64,000 bases of DNA, taken from contig NZ_BCWP01000017.1 in NCBI RefSeq assembly GCF_001592265.1, positions 17,543 through 81,542 of the forward strand, read 5' to 3'. Of the stretch, positions 8,937 through 18,347 are shown one piece after another; within the stretch, counting starts at the first letter, position 1; every line of letters begins with the position of its first letter. The stretch is from Curvibacter delicatus NBRC 14919 (GTDB lineage: Bacteria > Pseudomonadota > Gammaproteobacteria > Burkholderiales > Burkholderiaceae_C). Under the pieces are notes generated by a model. The model was given only the letters and a program-made list of their open reading frames with translations. It searched no databases and had not been told where the DNA came from. A program made the translations under genes and the position numbers.

Positions 8937-9846
8937 GGCGGGCACCTCCTTCGGCCTGGCCGGCCGCCGCGGCCGGCGGCAGGTTCACCGTCGCGTCGAT
9001 CGGTGAGAGCTTGGGCAGCAGCGACTCGGCCAGGCCGTGGCCACGGGTCACGAGGTAGACCACCGTGGTGTCGGCGGCGCGGCCGGCCGGCGCCAGATTC
9101 GGGTGCTGGAAGGTCGCGGCGAGAAAGTCGCCCTGCAGCGCGCGGGGATCGAGGTCGAGCCAGCGCCCGGAGGCGTTGGTGAGCTTCACCGCCGTCACCC
9201 ACTGGTCTTCGAGCCGCCAAGCGGCCAGCGCCTGCGCACGCACCGGCAGTGTGGGCAGCAAGGTGGAAAGCTCCAGCCCACGGCGCAGATTGACGCGGCC
9301 GAGGCCGGGAACGGGCTCCACGGTGCGCAGCGGCGCGTAGAGGTTCTGCGCCGCATAGCGCGTGAGCACAACCGCCACCGGCGTGGCGCGCTTCGCTGCG
9401 GGTACGGTGCGCTCCGCATCGTCGTCCGCCGGCTTGGCCGGCTCGCCGTAGCGCGTCGCCGGCACGTCGCCTTCGACGATGCGCACGGGTTCGAGTGCAG
9501 GCTGGCCCGCCTTCGCCGGCTCGGCCGCGATGTCCAGCAGGATCAGCGCGCCCGACTCCACGTCCTGCAGTTGCAGCCGTGTGGGCGGGATCGGCGCGCT
9601 CGCGCGCAGGTAGATCGCGCCACCAGCGCTCTGCACGCGCAACTGCTCGCCAACCGTGGGCGGCACACCGATGCGCACGTTGCGCTCGATGAACACCACG
9701 CGCTCCTGGCCGACCACCAGCGGCACCGCCAGCGGCAGGCGCTCCCAGCGCAGGATTTCGACGGCATGGGCCGCAGGCACGAAGGCCAGGCACAGCAGCA
9801 GGCCAGCCAGGGCCGCCGCAGATGAACGCTTCACGAGGGACTTCAT
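8926..9846 (-). CDS. ICE conjugation protein, TIGR03749 family (TraK/VirB9-like)
   Basis: The 306-residue product has a signal peptide cleaved after Ala-His-Ala (about residue 28) and a beta-rich mature sequence starting VEILRWERLPL, as usual in this family. It is expected in the periplasmic/outer-membrane core complex with the TIGR03751 lipoprotein and the TIGR03752 scaffold. The ATG at 9846 overlaps the TIGR03746 stop (ATGA). Confidence 0.9.
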   Translation of the reverse strand: MKSLVKRSSAAALAGLLLCLAFVPAAHAVEILRWERLPLAVPLVVGQERVVFIERNVRIGVPPTVGEQLRVQSAGGAIYLRASAPIPPTRLQLQDVESGALILLDIAAEPAKAGQPALEPVRIVEGDVPATRYGEPAKPADDDAERTVPAAKRATPVAVVLTRYAAQNLYAPLRTVEPVPGLGRVNLRRGLELSTLLPTLPVRAQALAAWRLEDQWVTAVKLTNASGRWLDLDPRALQGDFLAATFQHPNLAPAGRAADTTVVYLVTRGHGLAESLLPKLSPIDATVNLPPAAAAGQAEGGARHEK

Positions 9847-10535
9847 GGGGTGTCTCCCTGCAAGTTGGAGCCGGCGCTTGCGGCCCGGCCGGGCGGCGCC
9901 GCAGGCGGCGGGGTCTCGATGCGCTCCGGCGCGCGTGCATGGCAGTCCAGCGCCAGGCCGAAGGGGTTGCGCTCGGGGTCCACGTCCATGCGCACAACCT
10001 TGAGTGCATAGCGCACGAGCGCGCGCTTGACCTGCTCGGCGCCCAGGTACTCGTCGGCGCTCACGTCCAGCGTGACGATCCAGTTGTTGGCCGACACGGT
10101 GCGCACGCGCATGGCCGGCTCGTCGCCGTAGCCGCGGCCGGGAATCTCGTAGATGCCGCGCACGCGCTGGCGTAGCTCGCCGTTGCTGCGCCGGAATTCG
10201 TAGTCCTGCTGCAGGAAGGCACGGCAGCTCGGCGTGAAGTACGCAGACAGTGCATGCAGGTTGCGCGGGTAGTCCTGCTCGCCATTGGTCGGCCAGCGCT
10301 GGGCCTGCTGCCAAATGTAGAAGGTGAAGGCGTAGACGCTCTCCGGCGGCACGTCCCACCACTTGCGCGTGCTGCCCGAGCGCAGGTCGGGTGGCACGTG
10401 GATGGTCAGGCTCTTGGGTGCGCTCCACCAGCCGAAGCCGAGCAGCAGCGCCACGACGAACAGTGCGGCGCCAGCCAGGCGCAAGGTCTTCACATGCGCC
10501 TGCAGGTGCGCGACCTCGTTCTTGAATCGGCTCAT
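9843..10535 (-). CDS. ICE conjugation protein, TIGR03746 family (TraE/VirB8-like)
   Basis: The 230-residue protein has a short cytoplasmic N-terminus, one transmembrane helix (residues 20-39) and a periplasmic domain with several Trp/Tyr-rich strands. This build fits the TraE/VirB8 inner-membrane assembly factor. The C-terminal 25 residues are Pro/Ala-rich. Start and stop overlap the neighbouring transfer genes by 4 bp, so the operon is tightly coupled here. Confidence 0.9.
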   Translation of the reverse strand: MSRFKNEVAHLQAHVKTLRLAGAALFVVALLLGFGWWSAPKSLTIHVPPDLRSGSTRKWWDVPPESVYAFTFYIWQQAQRWPTNGEQDYPRNLHALSAYFTPSCRAFLQQDYEFRRSNGELRQRVRGIYEIPGRGYGDEPAMRVRTVSANNWIVTLDVSADEYLGAEQVKRALVRYALKVVRMDVDPERNPFGLALDCHARAPERIETPPPAAPPGRAASAGSNLQGDTP

Positions 10536-10960
10536 AGTCTACCTCGACGCAGGGACGGATCGGGCCGCAGGCGCCGCGTGGACCACCAGCCCGACCGGGT
10601 GATGAGCTGGCCCCCGCCCGCATGCGCAGCCAGCGCGGGGTAGCGCAGCGCGAGGCGCCACTGGAGCTGGCGGTACAGCCAGGTGTCGGGCCGGCCGCGC
10701 TTCCACCGCCGCAGCAGGCCGCCGCCCACGAAGACACCGACACCGATGCCGGCGACGATCAGCGTGGGCACCATCGCGATGCTGTGCGTCAGCCAGGCCA
10801 GCGGTACGCCGGCCACGAGACCGGCCGCGCCGGACAGCCCGGCGCAGACCCACAGCTCGTCGGCCGTGAGCCCGCGCACGACCACCGGGTGGCGGTTGAG
10901 GCGGTGCGGCAGGAAGGTCACGAGCCCGTCGCGCGACGGACTCTCCAGGGCGCCGGCCAT
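10532..10960 (-). CDS. Conjugative transfer region protein, TIGR03750 family (TraL/VirB3-like)
   Basis: The 142-residue inner-membrane protein has two adjacent hydrophobic segments (about residues 38-57 and 62-82) flanked by charged ends, the layout of VirB3/TraL. The N-terminus keeps the FLPHRLNRHPVVVRGLT pattern typical of the family. It starts 12 bp after the TIGR03745 stop. Confidence 0.9.
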   Translation of the reverse strand: MAGALESPSRDGLVTFLPHRLNRHPVVVRGLTADELWVCAGLSGAAGLVAGVPLAWLTHSIAMVPTLIVAGIGVGVFVGGGLLRRWKRGRPDTWLYRQLQWRLALRYPALAAHAGGGQLITRSGWWSTRRLRPDPSLRRGRL

Positions 10961-10972
10961 CGTTGCCGGGCC

Positions 10973-11350
10973 TTACAGGACGCCGGTAGCCTTGGTCAGC
11001 AGCCAGATGCCGACGACCAGCAGGATCGCGCCCACCGCGACGGTCAACCCGAACTGCCCCCACGTTGCGCGGCCGGTGTGGATCTCGGCGTAGCGCGTGT
11101 AGGCGTGGTAGCAGACGCCGACGAACATCGAGGCGACGACGAGCAGCGCGATCAGCAGCACGATGTCGTAGCCGTAGTTTTGCAGCGTCTGCATGATGCC
11201 GCTGCCGGTGCCGCGCGACGGGTCTTCCAGCGTGGGAAGGTCGGCGAACGACGGCAGCGGCGTGGCGGCGATGCCCAGCGGGATCAGCAGCGCGGCGATG
11301 CGCGCGGCGGGCCGCGACGTGGGACGGCGAGAAGTAGCGGGAGCGTTCAT
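10973..11350 (-). CDS. ICE membrane protein, TIGR03745 family (pilin-like)
   Basis: The 125-residue protein has a signal peptide (basic start, hydrophobic 18-30, Ser-Phe-Ala) and two transmembrane segments in the mature part (about 61-81 and 99-119). This two-helix build and the genomic position are compatible with a VirB2/TraA-like pilin or a close partner; I cannot prove which. ATG 11350 has only a weak GGTAC upstream. Confidence 0.85.
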   Translation of the reverse strand: MNAPATSRRPTSRPAARIAALLIPLGIAATPLPSFADLPTLEDPSRGTGSGIMQTLQNYGYDIVLLIALLVVASMFVGVCYHAYTRYAEIHTGRATWGQFGLTVAVGAILLVVGIWLLTKATGVL

Positions 11351-11371
11351 GGCGAAGTACCTTTCATGGGG

Positions 11372-11611
11372 TCAGGACAGGAGGAAAAAGCCCAGCACCA
11401 GGTACATCGCGACGAAGCGCACGATGACGCCGAGGAACTGGCGTTGGGTCAGGTGGTGCTCGGCCCAGCCGACATAGGCAGTGCGCATCGCCCACACGCC
11501 CCACAGCAGCAGGATGGCGAAGACGAAGCCGAGCACGACGGTGGAGACGGCCCCGGGCGCGAAGCCGCCGTTGGCCGTGAAGGCGGCGACCTGATCGGCG
11601 GAAGGCGTCAT
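11372..11611 (-). CDS. Small ICE membrane protein, TIGR03758 family
   Basis: The 79-residue protein has two hydrophobic helices (about 23-42 and 60-78) and the conserved TAYVGWAEHHLTQRQF loop between them. It belongs to the MPF-G cluster and lies between RAQPRD and TIGR03745, like the other small two-helix subunits. ATG 11611 overlaps the RAQPRD stop by 4 bp. Confidence 0.88.
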   Translation of the reverse strand: MTPSADQVAAFTANGGFAPGAVSTVVLGFVFAILLLWGVWAMRTAYVGWAEHHLTQRQFLGVIVRFVAMYLVLGFFLLS

Positions 11612-12015
11612 GGCGACGGCGCCTCCTTGGGCGACGTCGCAGGCGCCGCGTTACTGCGCGTGTAGTCACCGGCCAGCGGCACGGGATCACGCGGCTGGGC
11701 GCGTTGCGGAACGAGGTAGTCGCGCACGCCGGTGCGCACGCGCTCCAGGTCGGCGCGCAGCCGCGCGTAGTCGAAGTGGTAGCGGGCGCGCTCCTGCGGC
11801 GCGGTGGTGGCGGCGTGCTCGGCGAGGCGGTCCAGCAGTTCGAGCTGGCGCGTTACCGCGGCGAGCATCTCGCGCTCCGCAGCGTTGTCGGAGGCGTCAG
11901 CGGCGATGGCGGGCTGCAATCCGGCAGCGGCAAGCAGCAGCGCGGCAACACGCACGGCCCAGGGTGCCTCGACGGCGAAGCGCCGAACCTGCGCGGGATT
12001 GCGAGTGGTTTCCAT
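11608..12015 (-). CDS. RAQPRD family ICE protein
   Basis: The 135-residue exported protein carries the family signature RAQPRDP with PLAGDYT near residues 105-119. A signal peptide (hydrophobic 23-37, Ala-Ile-Ala-Ala) and a helical middle follow. It is the first gene of the distal transfer operon after the CBASS insertion, so its promoter must lie in 12016-12220 or transcription must run through the defence operon. That 205-bp gap contains a TTGACT box on the minus strand near 12193, with no clear -10 partner. Confidence 0.92.
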   Translation of the reverse strand: METTRNPAQVRRFAVEAPWAVRVAALLLAAAGLQPAIAADASDNAAEREMLAAVTRQLELLDRLAEHAATTAPQERARYHFDYARLRADLERVRTGVRDYLVPQRAQPRDPVPLAGDYTRSNAAPATSPKEAPSP

Positions 12016-12220
12016 CGAGCCGTTCTCCGAGGGATGCGGATGGCTCGATGCTCAAACGGCCGGTCTTCCGGCGCCGCAATCAATCGGAACCGGCCAGCCA
12101 CCGCTTTCCGCGGCAAACTCCGCTGCAGAGGAAGGAATTTCCCCGATGACGTCGTCTTTAATGCACTACCGTCTGAGTGGAGGTGCAAGTCAAGACGATG
12201 ATGGTTGTTGCGCTAGTGCT

Positions 12221-12697
12221 CTACTCCACGGGGAAGAATATCGACCCTTCGCCTGATCTCGGCACCAACTCTGCATACAGAGATCTACGCCCGATGATGA
12301 CAGCGAGCACTGGCCGCTTGTCCCGACGCTGCGCTGCCAACAAAGTCCATTCAGATCTGTCAAGGCTAGAAGGCTGGGGATGGTCTTCCGGGTGGGTATG
12401 CCATTCGCCTAAATAGCGGACAGTTCCCTGACTCGCCGTCCATCGCGACAACGCAATAGCCTCATGACCAAACGGCATCCGCTCGAACAGATAGCGAAAC
12501 CGCTTGTCCCACGCGGTAGGAACCGTCGCCTGCTCAATGAGCAAATGGGCTCCATGTACAGAACCAAGCAAGAGTCCGCCCGCTTCGCAGTCGGCATCAC
12601 TAGCCTGGATATGCTGACTGAATGTCTCCAGCGTCTGGGTCGAAAAATGCAGCAACCTGCTCTTGTCGCCAGTTGCCCAGGACCCTAGGAATTGCAT
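12221..12697 (-). CDS. cap3: CBASS JAB-family deconjugating protease Cap3
   Basis: The 158-residue protein is a JAB/JAMM metallo-isopeptidase. Zinc-site residues are visible as E39 (CEAGG), H100-T-H102, S110 and D113. In type II CBASS, Cap3 removes the covalent conjugates that Cap2 makes on the cyclase. The ATG at 12697 lies inside the end of cap2; a TTG three codons earlier is possible. It is the last gene of capV-cdnA-cap2-cap3. The DNA here is visibly less GC-rich than the flanking transfer genes, which suits later acquisition. Confidence 0.9.
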   Translation of the reverse strand: MQFLGSWATGDKSRLLHFSTQTLETFSQHIQASDADCEAGGLLLGSVHGAHLLIEQATVPTAWDKRFRYLFERMPFGHEAIALSRWTASQGTVRYLGEWHTHPEDHPQPSSLDRSEWTLLAAQRRDKRPVLAVIIGRRSLYAELVPRSGEGSIFFPVE

Positions 12698-14313
12698 AGA
12701 GGGCAATCATGATCTCGCAGAGGATCGCAGTCAGGCGTGGCCAGATGATGGGTCTGGTCGATCAGCCGGGTCCGCAATGCAGGAGAGTGGACGCCCTTGA
12801 CCCAATCAAGGGCCATCTCAGCACCCAAGCTGGCTGCCTGCACCGACACCGAAGCCGGAAATGGCACATACAAGCCCTCGCACCCGTGGCCTGCCAAGAT
12901 GTTAGGCAGAGCATCAATGGTCGAGCGAAGTTCGCCTCTTCTGTGGCTCTGCCATAGGCATCGGTAGCACGCACCCGATGCGTTCGTTCTCAGGAGCGCA
13001 CGCACAGCCGTTCCCGGCCCTTCGATCCAAACAGAAAGCATGGGCGTGGGAGCCCTGTAGCGGCCGCACAGCCAATGCCCGAGGGATTCTTCGCCGGTGG
13101 CATCGATGAGTAGGTCCAGCTTTCCCAGTTGGGCCTGTCTCACGTCCACGGGGAGCGCATGAACCTCGACGCCTGGCGACAAGCGCTTGAGTTCCTTCGC
13201 CATCGCCTCAGCCTTGTTCGACAACAGGTCCGGGAAGCCGAGCCGATGCCGTCCGATGTTCTGTGGAAGGAGGCCATCAAAATCCACCAGCGTGAGTTTC
13301 CCTCCGCATGATCCTGCCCCGGCCTTGACCAGCATGTCCGAGAGGTATCCGCCGATCGTGCCGCAACCCACAAGTGCGATTCGTTTCCCCGCCAACGTTT
13401 TCGACTTGGGGATGTTGCGCTGGGCCAGATACCGTTCATCGATCCTGATCACTGAGACGGGCATTACCTTCAGCCCAAAACTCGAATCCCTGCGATCAGC
13501 AAGCTTGGTCTTTTGACTCACTTGGTGGTCAAAGAGCACGGCAAAGCCGTAGGTCATCAGTGGCGATTCGATGATGATCAGGACGCCATTTGCTTTTTTG
13601 CTTTGCCCTTCCTTGATTCGTTCGTGAATCTTGCGCCGACACCGTGGGTCCAGGGTGCTTTGCCAAGCCAAGACGTCCCCCACCGTTTCGGGGGGCCAGT
13701 GGCTGGTTAGTGGGCGGGGTTGCGCGGTGGTCTTGACCCGGTATGTCAGCACCGTTTTATCAGTGACCTGGTAGCCGAGTGAATGCAACTTTCTTGTTGT
13801 TCGATCTTCGTTGTCGGTGATGAACCAGAGTGGATTCCCATTGGCTTGCGCAACGATACAGTTTTGTCGCCCCAGATCTTCGCCTTGCATGTCCACAAAA
13901 CAAAGCCAGCCGTTCCAGTAGGCAAAGAACTCTTCGGCGAGATCTTCGATCATCTCGCCCTTCAAGATCTGCCCGAGCACCGCTGCCGCCCGTTGCAGGC
14001 ACGCCAAGGACTGCCCTACAGGATCGTAGATGTCCAGCACGACAGTTCCCTTGGCCAGATAGCAAAGGCCGCCCTCCGCGCCAAGATGAGGAACTGCATT
14101 GGGCAGTTCAGGCGGAATTTCGAGCAGCCGAATGCGAGGCAGGTCGAAGAAGGTAGGGTCGAGCTGAACCTCACATGGAATGCCATCGTCCGCGCCGCAC
14201 GGGATCAACGGCCCCCTCAGCTTGAACCAGCCGTCGTCCGTCTTGCCGACAAACTCGAAGCCTTGCAGCCTGAAGGCTTCGACCACATCGGAGACCACGG
14301 CGACGCTGCTCAT
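12685..14313 (-). CDS. cap2: CBASS E2-E1 fusion ligase Cap2 (ThiF-type)
   Basis: The 542-residue protein joins an N-terminal E2-like domain, catalytic Cys C84 in a GGLCYL context, to an E1/ThiF adenylation domain with the nucleotide loop GCGTIGG (317-323). The likely E1 catalytic cysteines are C449/C452, and the C-terminus is Cys-rich. In type II CBASS it conjugates the cyclase C-terminus to targets and primes cGAMP synthesis. ATG 14313 overlaps the cyclase stop (ATGA). All catalytic elements are intact. Confidence 0.94.
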   Translation of the reverse strand: MSSVAVVSDVVEAFRLQGFEFVGKTDDGWFKLRGPLIPCGADDGIPCEVQLDPTFFDLPRIRLLEIPPELPNAVPHLGAEGGLCYLAKGTVVLDIYDPVGQSLACLQRAAAVLGQILKGEMIEDLAEEFFAYWNGWLCFVDMQGEDLGRQNCIVAQANGNPLWFITDNEDRTTRKLHSLGYQVTDKTVLTYRVKTTAQPRPLTSHWPPETVGDVLAWQSTLDPRCRRKIHERIKEGQSKKANGVLIIIESPLMTYGFAVLFDHQVSQKTKLADRRDSSFGLKVMPVSVIRIDERYLAQRNIPKSKTLAGKRIALVGCGTIGGYLSDMLVKAGAGSCGGKLTLVDFDGLLPQNIGRHRLGFPDLLSNKAEAMAKELKRLSPGVEVHALPVDVRQAQLGKLDLLIDATGEESLGHWLCGRYRAPTPMLSVWIEGPGTAVRALLRTNASGACYRCLWQSHRRGELRSTIDALPNILAGHGCEGLYVPFPASVSVQAASLGAEMALDWVKGVHSPALRTRLIDQTHHLATPDCDPLRDHDCPLCNS

Positions 14314-15452
14314 CCGGCCTTCGTGCGCCCGACCAATTCGCTCGGACCAGCCGTAGCCGGCGCTGCGGCAATGGTGGCGACAACGGATACCACCTTGACC
14401 CGGTCCGGCTCGTTCGGAAAACGCGGACCGAATTCGCCTTGCATCCAGACGCAGGCCTGTGAAGGGCTGCCGGCGTTGGTGGCTCCGCGCAGCACTTTTT
14501 CGAATGCTTCGAACGCTTTCGCAGCCTCTTCGACGCCCTCTTTACCAAGGCGTGCAGTAAGCGACTCCGACTCATCAACGGGGTTGTTCACCCCCGCGCG
14601 CAGCCGGGCCGGCAATGCCGCGACGACATCCAGCAACGCCAGGTCGTCGCGCCGATCCCGCTTCTCGAATAGCGGAGCCGCAGCGGCCATCAACAGAATC
14701 GAAGCCGGTCCACCGCTCGACCACCGCCAATCGCGAAACGCCTTCAAGTAGCGAATCACGCGGCGGAACTGTTCGCCCCTGGCCTCCACCTCGCCCAAAA
14801 ACCATTCCTTCACAGGCCTGGGGTCGGAGGGCATCCAGTTGCACTCGCGGTGAGCCAGGAGCACTTTATCAGCGGGCAATGCCGTCCAGGCATCCCGCTC
14901 TGCCATGTTCACCGCCTCCGTCAGCGAGTCATAGCCGTATCGCTCCATCGAGGCTTTCGCGAGCGTGACGAATTCTTCGTCGGGGATGGCGTACAACGGA
15001 ATGTCGATGTGGGCATAGGCCGCAATGACAATCCGGATGCATGTCGGCTTGTCGGTGACAAGCTTCCAGTGCTTCTCCTCGACCAACAGCCTCAAGGCTT
15101 CTTCAGCAGCTGCAAAGAACACCGTTGTGGCCCTGCTGGGACGCTTCGTCTGCGAGACAAAACTCAACGGCAGATAGCAACCATCATCGACATCCGCCTG
15201 CTGGGGCCATTGTGCCGGGCCGTTCAAGGTCTTGTACGCCCACGATCCTTGCGTGAAGAAGCGTGGCTGCGGCACGTCGTCCGTGTACCCGCGTTCGCGC
15301 AGCACGCGCGGAATTCCGGTGCGAAGGCAGTTCCTGACATCATTTCGGGCGCTGGCGATCCAGGCTCGTTGCTCGGGCGACAGATCCAGCTCGTCATGCA
15401 TGCAGGATTCGTCATCGACGGTGGTAAAGAAAAGCGGGCTCAGGTTCAGCAT
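14310..15452 (-). CDS. cdnA: CD-NTase, DncV-like cGAMP synthase of CBASS
   Basis: The 380-residue nucleotidyltransferase aligns by eye with Vibrio cholerae DncV along its length. It shows the GS motif (G69-S70) with the YKTLN helix, the metal-binding D87-V-D89-D-G, the third Asp in HIDIP (D150) followed by YAIP, and a WMPSDP segment. DncV clade enzymes make 3'3'-cGAMP, so that product is inferred. The C-terminus ends GRTKAG; a Gly end suits Cap2-mediated conjugation. It overlaps capV by 7 bp and cap2 by 4 bp. Confidence 0.94.
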   Translation of the reverse strand: MLNLSPLFFTTVDDESCMHDELDLSPEQRAWIASARNDVRNCLRTGIPRVLRERGYTDDVPQPRFFTQGSWAYKTLNGPAQWPQQADVDDGCYLPLSFVSQTKRPSRATTVFFAAAEEALRLLVEEKHWKLVTDKPTCIRIVIAAYAHIDIPLYAIPDEEFVTLAKASMERYGYDSLTEAVNMAERDAWTALPADKVLLAHRECNWMPSDPRPVKEWFLGEVEARGEQFRRVIRYLKAFRDWRWSSGGPASILLMAAAAPLFEKRDRRDDLALLDVVAALPARLRAGVNNPVDESESLTARLGKEGVEEAAKAFEAFEKVLRGATNAGSPSQACVWMQGEFGPRFPNEPDRVKVVSVVATIAAAPATAGPSELVGRTKAG

Positions 15453-16447
15453 TCGGCCTCCGGCACATTCTTGTTGGGGCCGTGATAGAAGGTGGGTGCG
15501 CCGGCCTGGTGCGCTCGAAACGGTTGGAAAAGAGGGTCGCCAAGCGCGCGCTGCGCTGCATGATTGCCGCGGTCCTTCAGCGTATTCGTGGCGCCGATGG
15601 AAACCCGGTCCAGCGCCTTTACGTCCTTGCTTTGATCGGGCGTGGCCTTGTCGTCGATCTGGAAGTAGTTGCTACCCAACGACTGGCGCAGCATGTAGTC
15701 CACCGACGACTCCTGGGCAGAGATCACCAGATCGAACAGCCCTCCGCGCCACTTGCCGAATCCGCGGTCGAGGCTGGCGCCGCCACGGACGGTTGCACCG
15801 ATCGTCATCGTGCCGATGGACAGCACCCGGACCAGTGCATTCTGTTTCGGCGCGAGGAACGTATTGACTTCGTGCAGCCCGAACAGTCCTGGCGCATTGC
15901 CGACCAGTCCTCCATCCGCAAAGACGCCACGATCGTTGCGCGCTAGCGGAAAGTAAACGGGCGCAGCGGCGGTCGCCAACGCCACATCCACGATCCTCAT
16001 GCGGTGGTCCATCTCAAATGAGGGATGGTGAGGCGTTTTGAAGAACTGGCCGCGCCCCGTCGAGTAGTTGACGGCTGGCACGAGAACGCGGTGCTTCAAG
16101 TTGCCGATCGTGGCGTCTTGAAAGCGCTCGGTCAGCACGCCCCGCAACCCTGCGGAGTCGTGCTTGGCGGTCAACCAGAAGCCCAGAAGGCGCCGAGCGA
16201 GACTTCGGCAACCAAAGATGCGGGAGCCCTGTCGTTCGAACAAGGCTTTGAGTTCAATGGCGGGGATTTCCGCGGCCAGCCCCAAGGCCAGCATCCCGCC
16301 TGCAGAGGTGCCGCAGATCAGGTCGAAGTGCGAAGCGATGGGGCGGCCTAGCACGGCTTCAAGCTCGGCAAGAACCGTCGCTGTGTACAAGCCGCGATAG
16401 CCGCCCCCAGACAGGGCGAGCACATGGTAGGTGGGCACGCCCATCAT
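15446..16447 (-). CDS. capV: CBASS effector patatin-like phospholipase CapV
   Basis: The 333-residue patatin-family lipase has the oxyanion loop GGGYRG (14-19), nucleophile S48 in GTSAG (46-50) and the catalytic Asp in DGG (178-180). In capV-dncV systems it is activated by 3'3'-cGAMP and degrades membrane phospholipids to kill the infected cell. It is the first of the four core CBASS genes. Two ATGs in tandem (16447, 16444) both lie within the end region of the DUF2188 gene's downstream spacer; I used the first. Confidence 0.94.
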   Translation of the reverse strand: MMGVPTYHVLALSGGGYRGLYTATVLAELEAVLGRPIASHFDLICGTSAGGMLALGLAAEIPAIELKALFERQGSRIFGCRSLARRLLGFWLTAKHDSAGLRGVLTERFQDATIGNLKHRVLVPAVNYSTGRGQFFKTPHHPSFEMDHRMRIVDVALATAAAPVYFPLARNDRGVFADGGLVGNAPGLFGLHEVNTFLAPKQNALVRVLSIGTMTIGATVRGGASLDRGFGKWRGGLFDLVISAQESSVDYMLRQSLGSNYFQIDDKATPDQSKDVKALDRVSIGATNTLKDRGNHAAQRALGDPLFQPFRAHQAGAPTFYHGPNKNVPEAEC

Positions 16448-16452
16448 GGCAC

Positions 16453-16677
16453 TCAGCCCTTCGGCGGGAAGGAGTCGTTACCGTGGCTGTCCTTGTCACG
16501 GATGCGACCGTCCGGACGGTGGATGACCAGTTCGGACTGCTGGTTGCGTGCGATGTCCCGCGCCGCGTCAATGGCCTGCTGCTGCGTATCGTGCACGGAG
16601 GTTGCCCGTTGATTGCCGGCACCCTTGACGGCCCAACCGTCCTGGTGAGGAACTACATGCTGATTTTTGCCTGTCAT
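16453..16677 (-). CDS. DUF2188 domain protein heading the CBASS operon
   Basis: The 74-residue basic protein has the DUF2188 pattern: HVVPHQDGWAVKGAGNQRA, a helix DTQQQAIDAARDIARNQ, then ELVIHRPDGRIRDKDSHGND. The function of the family is unknown. It ends 6 bp before capV and starts just inside the CapH operator region, so it is the promoter-proximal gene of the defence operon. It could be a small nucleic-acid-binding regulator or an unrecognised CBASS component; that is speculation. Confidence 0.75.
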   Translation of the reverse strand: MTGKNQHVVPHQDGWAVKGAGNQRATSVHDTQQQAIDAARDIARNQQSELVIHRPDGRIRDKDSHGNDSFPPKG

Positions 16678-16757
16678 GGCGAATTTCCTAAAGTTGAACC
16701 ATCGAGACCCCGGCCAGCCGGCCGGGTTGCCAATGACCACCGGTTGAAGCAAAATTC

Positions 16758-16842
16758 GTTGCTCTTGCAGACAACGGGCGAGTCAAGCCAAATCAACTTG
16801 CTGCAGTCGTAGAACTCACTTCTGTTGTCTGGCTGGACAACA
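16758..16842. promoter_or_regulatory. Candidate CapH operators between capH and the CBASS operon
   Basis: An inverted repeat GTTGTC-N6-GACAAC lies at 16824-16841, extended by one more pair to 16823-16842. A second copy with the same 18-bp geometry but an imperfect left arm, GTTGCT-N6-GACAAC, is at 16758-16775. A lone half site GTTGTC is at 16922. They lie in the 276-bp divergent intergenic region, where an HTH repressor would control both directions. Binding by CapH is inferred. Confidence 0.6.
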
Positions 16843-16953
16843 ATGTATCAGACTTGGTGCCAAGCTGCAAATGGTGGGCTTGGTGCCGCAGAACGCAACT
16901 GCTTCGGACCGGACACACACCGTTGTCCGCCGCAGCCACAAGGAACGGAACGG

Positions 16954-17340
16954 ATGTCACAAACAGGCCTGGGCGTCGCCCTCAAGACGCTACGCGAGCG
17001 CAGAACCCTCTCATTGCGCGAAATCGGTCAACTGTCTTCGGTGGACCATGCCTATGTCCACCGGCTGGAGTCCGGCGAAAAGACAAATCCGTCAGTGGAC
17101 TTAGTCGAGAAGCTGCTGAAGGTTCTCAAACCAGGTGAAAGAGATGCTGCGCTGGTGATGTGGCTTGTCGACCATGCGGAGGCCGATCCCCGCCTTGTTG
17201 AATTCGTGCTGAACGATCCTTCCATCAGCATCGACATCTTTTCGGCTGCAGCAGGCGTGAGGCATCGTGGAAATACAAGGCCCGATCCCGCGACACTGAT
17301 CGCCCGGATACAGCGAGCATTCGAGGACGAGGACGACTGA
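16954..17340 (+). CDS. capH: XRE-family HTH repressor CapH (CBASS regulator)
   Basis: The 128-residue protein has an N-terminal XRE helix-turn-helix (residues about 8-62: TLRERRTLSLREIGQLSSVDHAYVHRLESG) and a helical C-terminal region. ATG 16954 follows AAGGAAC. It is followed after 2 bp by an ImmA-type peptidase and is divergent from the CBASS genes. This matches the described CapH-CapP pair, in which CapP cleaves CapH upon DNA damage and releases the CBASS promoter. The assignment rests on context and family, not on a specific alignment. Confidence 0.85.
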   Translation: MSQTGLGVALKTLRERRTLSLREIGQLSSVDHAYVHRLESGEKTNPSVDLVEKLLKVLKPGERDAALVMWLVDHAEADPRLVEFVLNDPSISIDIFSAAAGVRHRGNTRPDPATLIARIQRAFEDEDD

Positions 17341-17342
17341 AT

Positions 17343-18212
17343 ATGGATGAAGCGGATGTCACACAGAAAGCACGGGCCTTTGTTGCGAAGGTTGATGTGT
17401 CCGGCATCCGAGAAGACCTGACGCCCTATGTGGTCGCGGCCAACGCCAAAGTCAAGAAAGAGGAGCTTAGTGAGGGGGAGTCCGGCTACACGATCACCAA
17501 GCCGAATGGCAAGCACGTGATCACGGTGAATTCGCTGGAGACAGAAGAACGCCAACGCTTCACCATCTGCCACGAAATTGCGCATATCGTCCTTGCGCTG
17601 GAATCGAGCCACGAAGAGGTGCCGTCCTGGTCCTATGCGAAGCGGCATCCGAACGAAATCGCATGCGACACTTTCGCCGCCGAGTTGCTGATGCCGTATC
17701 AGCAATGGCTATCGCTTGTGCCCAAGGAAGAACCTTCGCTGGAGCTGATCCAGGGCATGGCGGCGCTTTTCAGCACATCATTTCCCGCCGCTGCGTCGCG
17801 GTTCGCCTCCCTCAGCGACATCCCTTGCGCCTTCGTCACCATGGAGCGCGGTGCAGTGCGCTACGCGGCACGCTCCACCAGTTTGCGACAGGCTGGGGCT
17901 TGGATATCTCCCAGGTCTGCCATTCCTGTCGGCTCTGTGGCTCACCGTCTCCGTTCTTCAGGCAGCAGTGCTGCCGACACAGATGAGGTTGCACAAGACA
18001 TCTGGTTCGACAACTGGGAAAAGGGCCTCGATCTCTGGGAACTCTCCAGGCACTACGCACGTACTGACACCACGACCTCGCTGCTCTGGTTCGACAGCGA
18101 CGATTTACCTGAGGTCGAAGTGAACCGCTTCGGTGTACGCGTCGAGGACGACGGTGGCTTGGCTGAACTCACTGGGCAGCTACCGTGGCCGGGACGCAGC
18201 AGGCGCCGCTGA
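17343..18212 (+). CDS. capP: ImmA/IrrE-type metallopeptidase CapP (CBASS activator)
   Basis: The 289-residue protein carries the zinc motif H77-E-I-A-H81 and a downstream acidic ACDTFAAELLMP helix typical of ImmA/IrrE peptidases. The C-terminal half (from about residue 150) is a GAF-like or CapP-specific sensor region. In known CapH-CapP systems single-stranded DNA stimulates cleavage of CapH. It is co-transcribed with capH and ends 135 bp from the end of the convergent TIGR03747 gene; no clear terminator is visible in that gap. Confidence 0.85.
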   Translation: MDEADVTQKARAFVAKVDVSGIREDLTPYVVAANAKVKKEELSEGESGYTITKPNGKHVITVNSLETEERQRFTICHEIAHIVLALESSHEEVPSWSYAKRHPNEIACDTFAAELLMPYQQWLSLVPKEEPSLELIQGMAALFSTSFPAAASRFASLSDIPCAFVTMERGAVRYAARSTSLRQAGAWISPRSAIPVGSVAHRLRSSGSSAADTDEVAQDIWFDNWEKGLDLWELSRHYARTDTTTSLLWFDSDDLPEVEVNRFGVRVEDDGGLAELTGQLPWPGRSRRR

Positions 18213-18347
18213 GGCCATTTGCGTTCGTGTGTCTGAGTGGCCACATGGCCTCGAAGATGTAGGCTGGATGCAGTGTCAAAGGTCAAAAGATGTTTGGTGT
18301 CGATGAGTCGCCATGAAGAGTGAGACGGAGATTATCTTGAACCGCTT

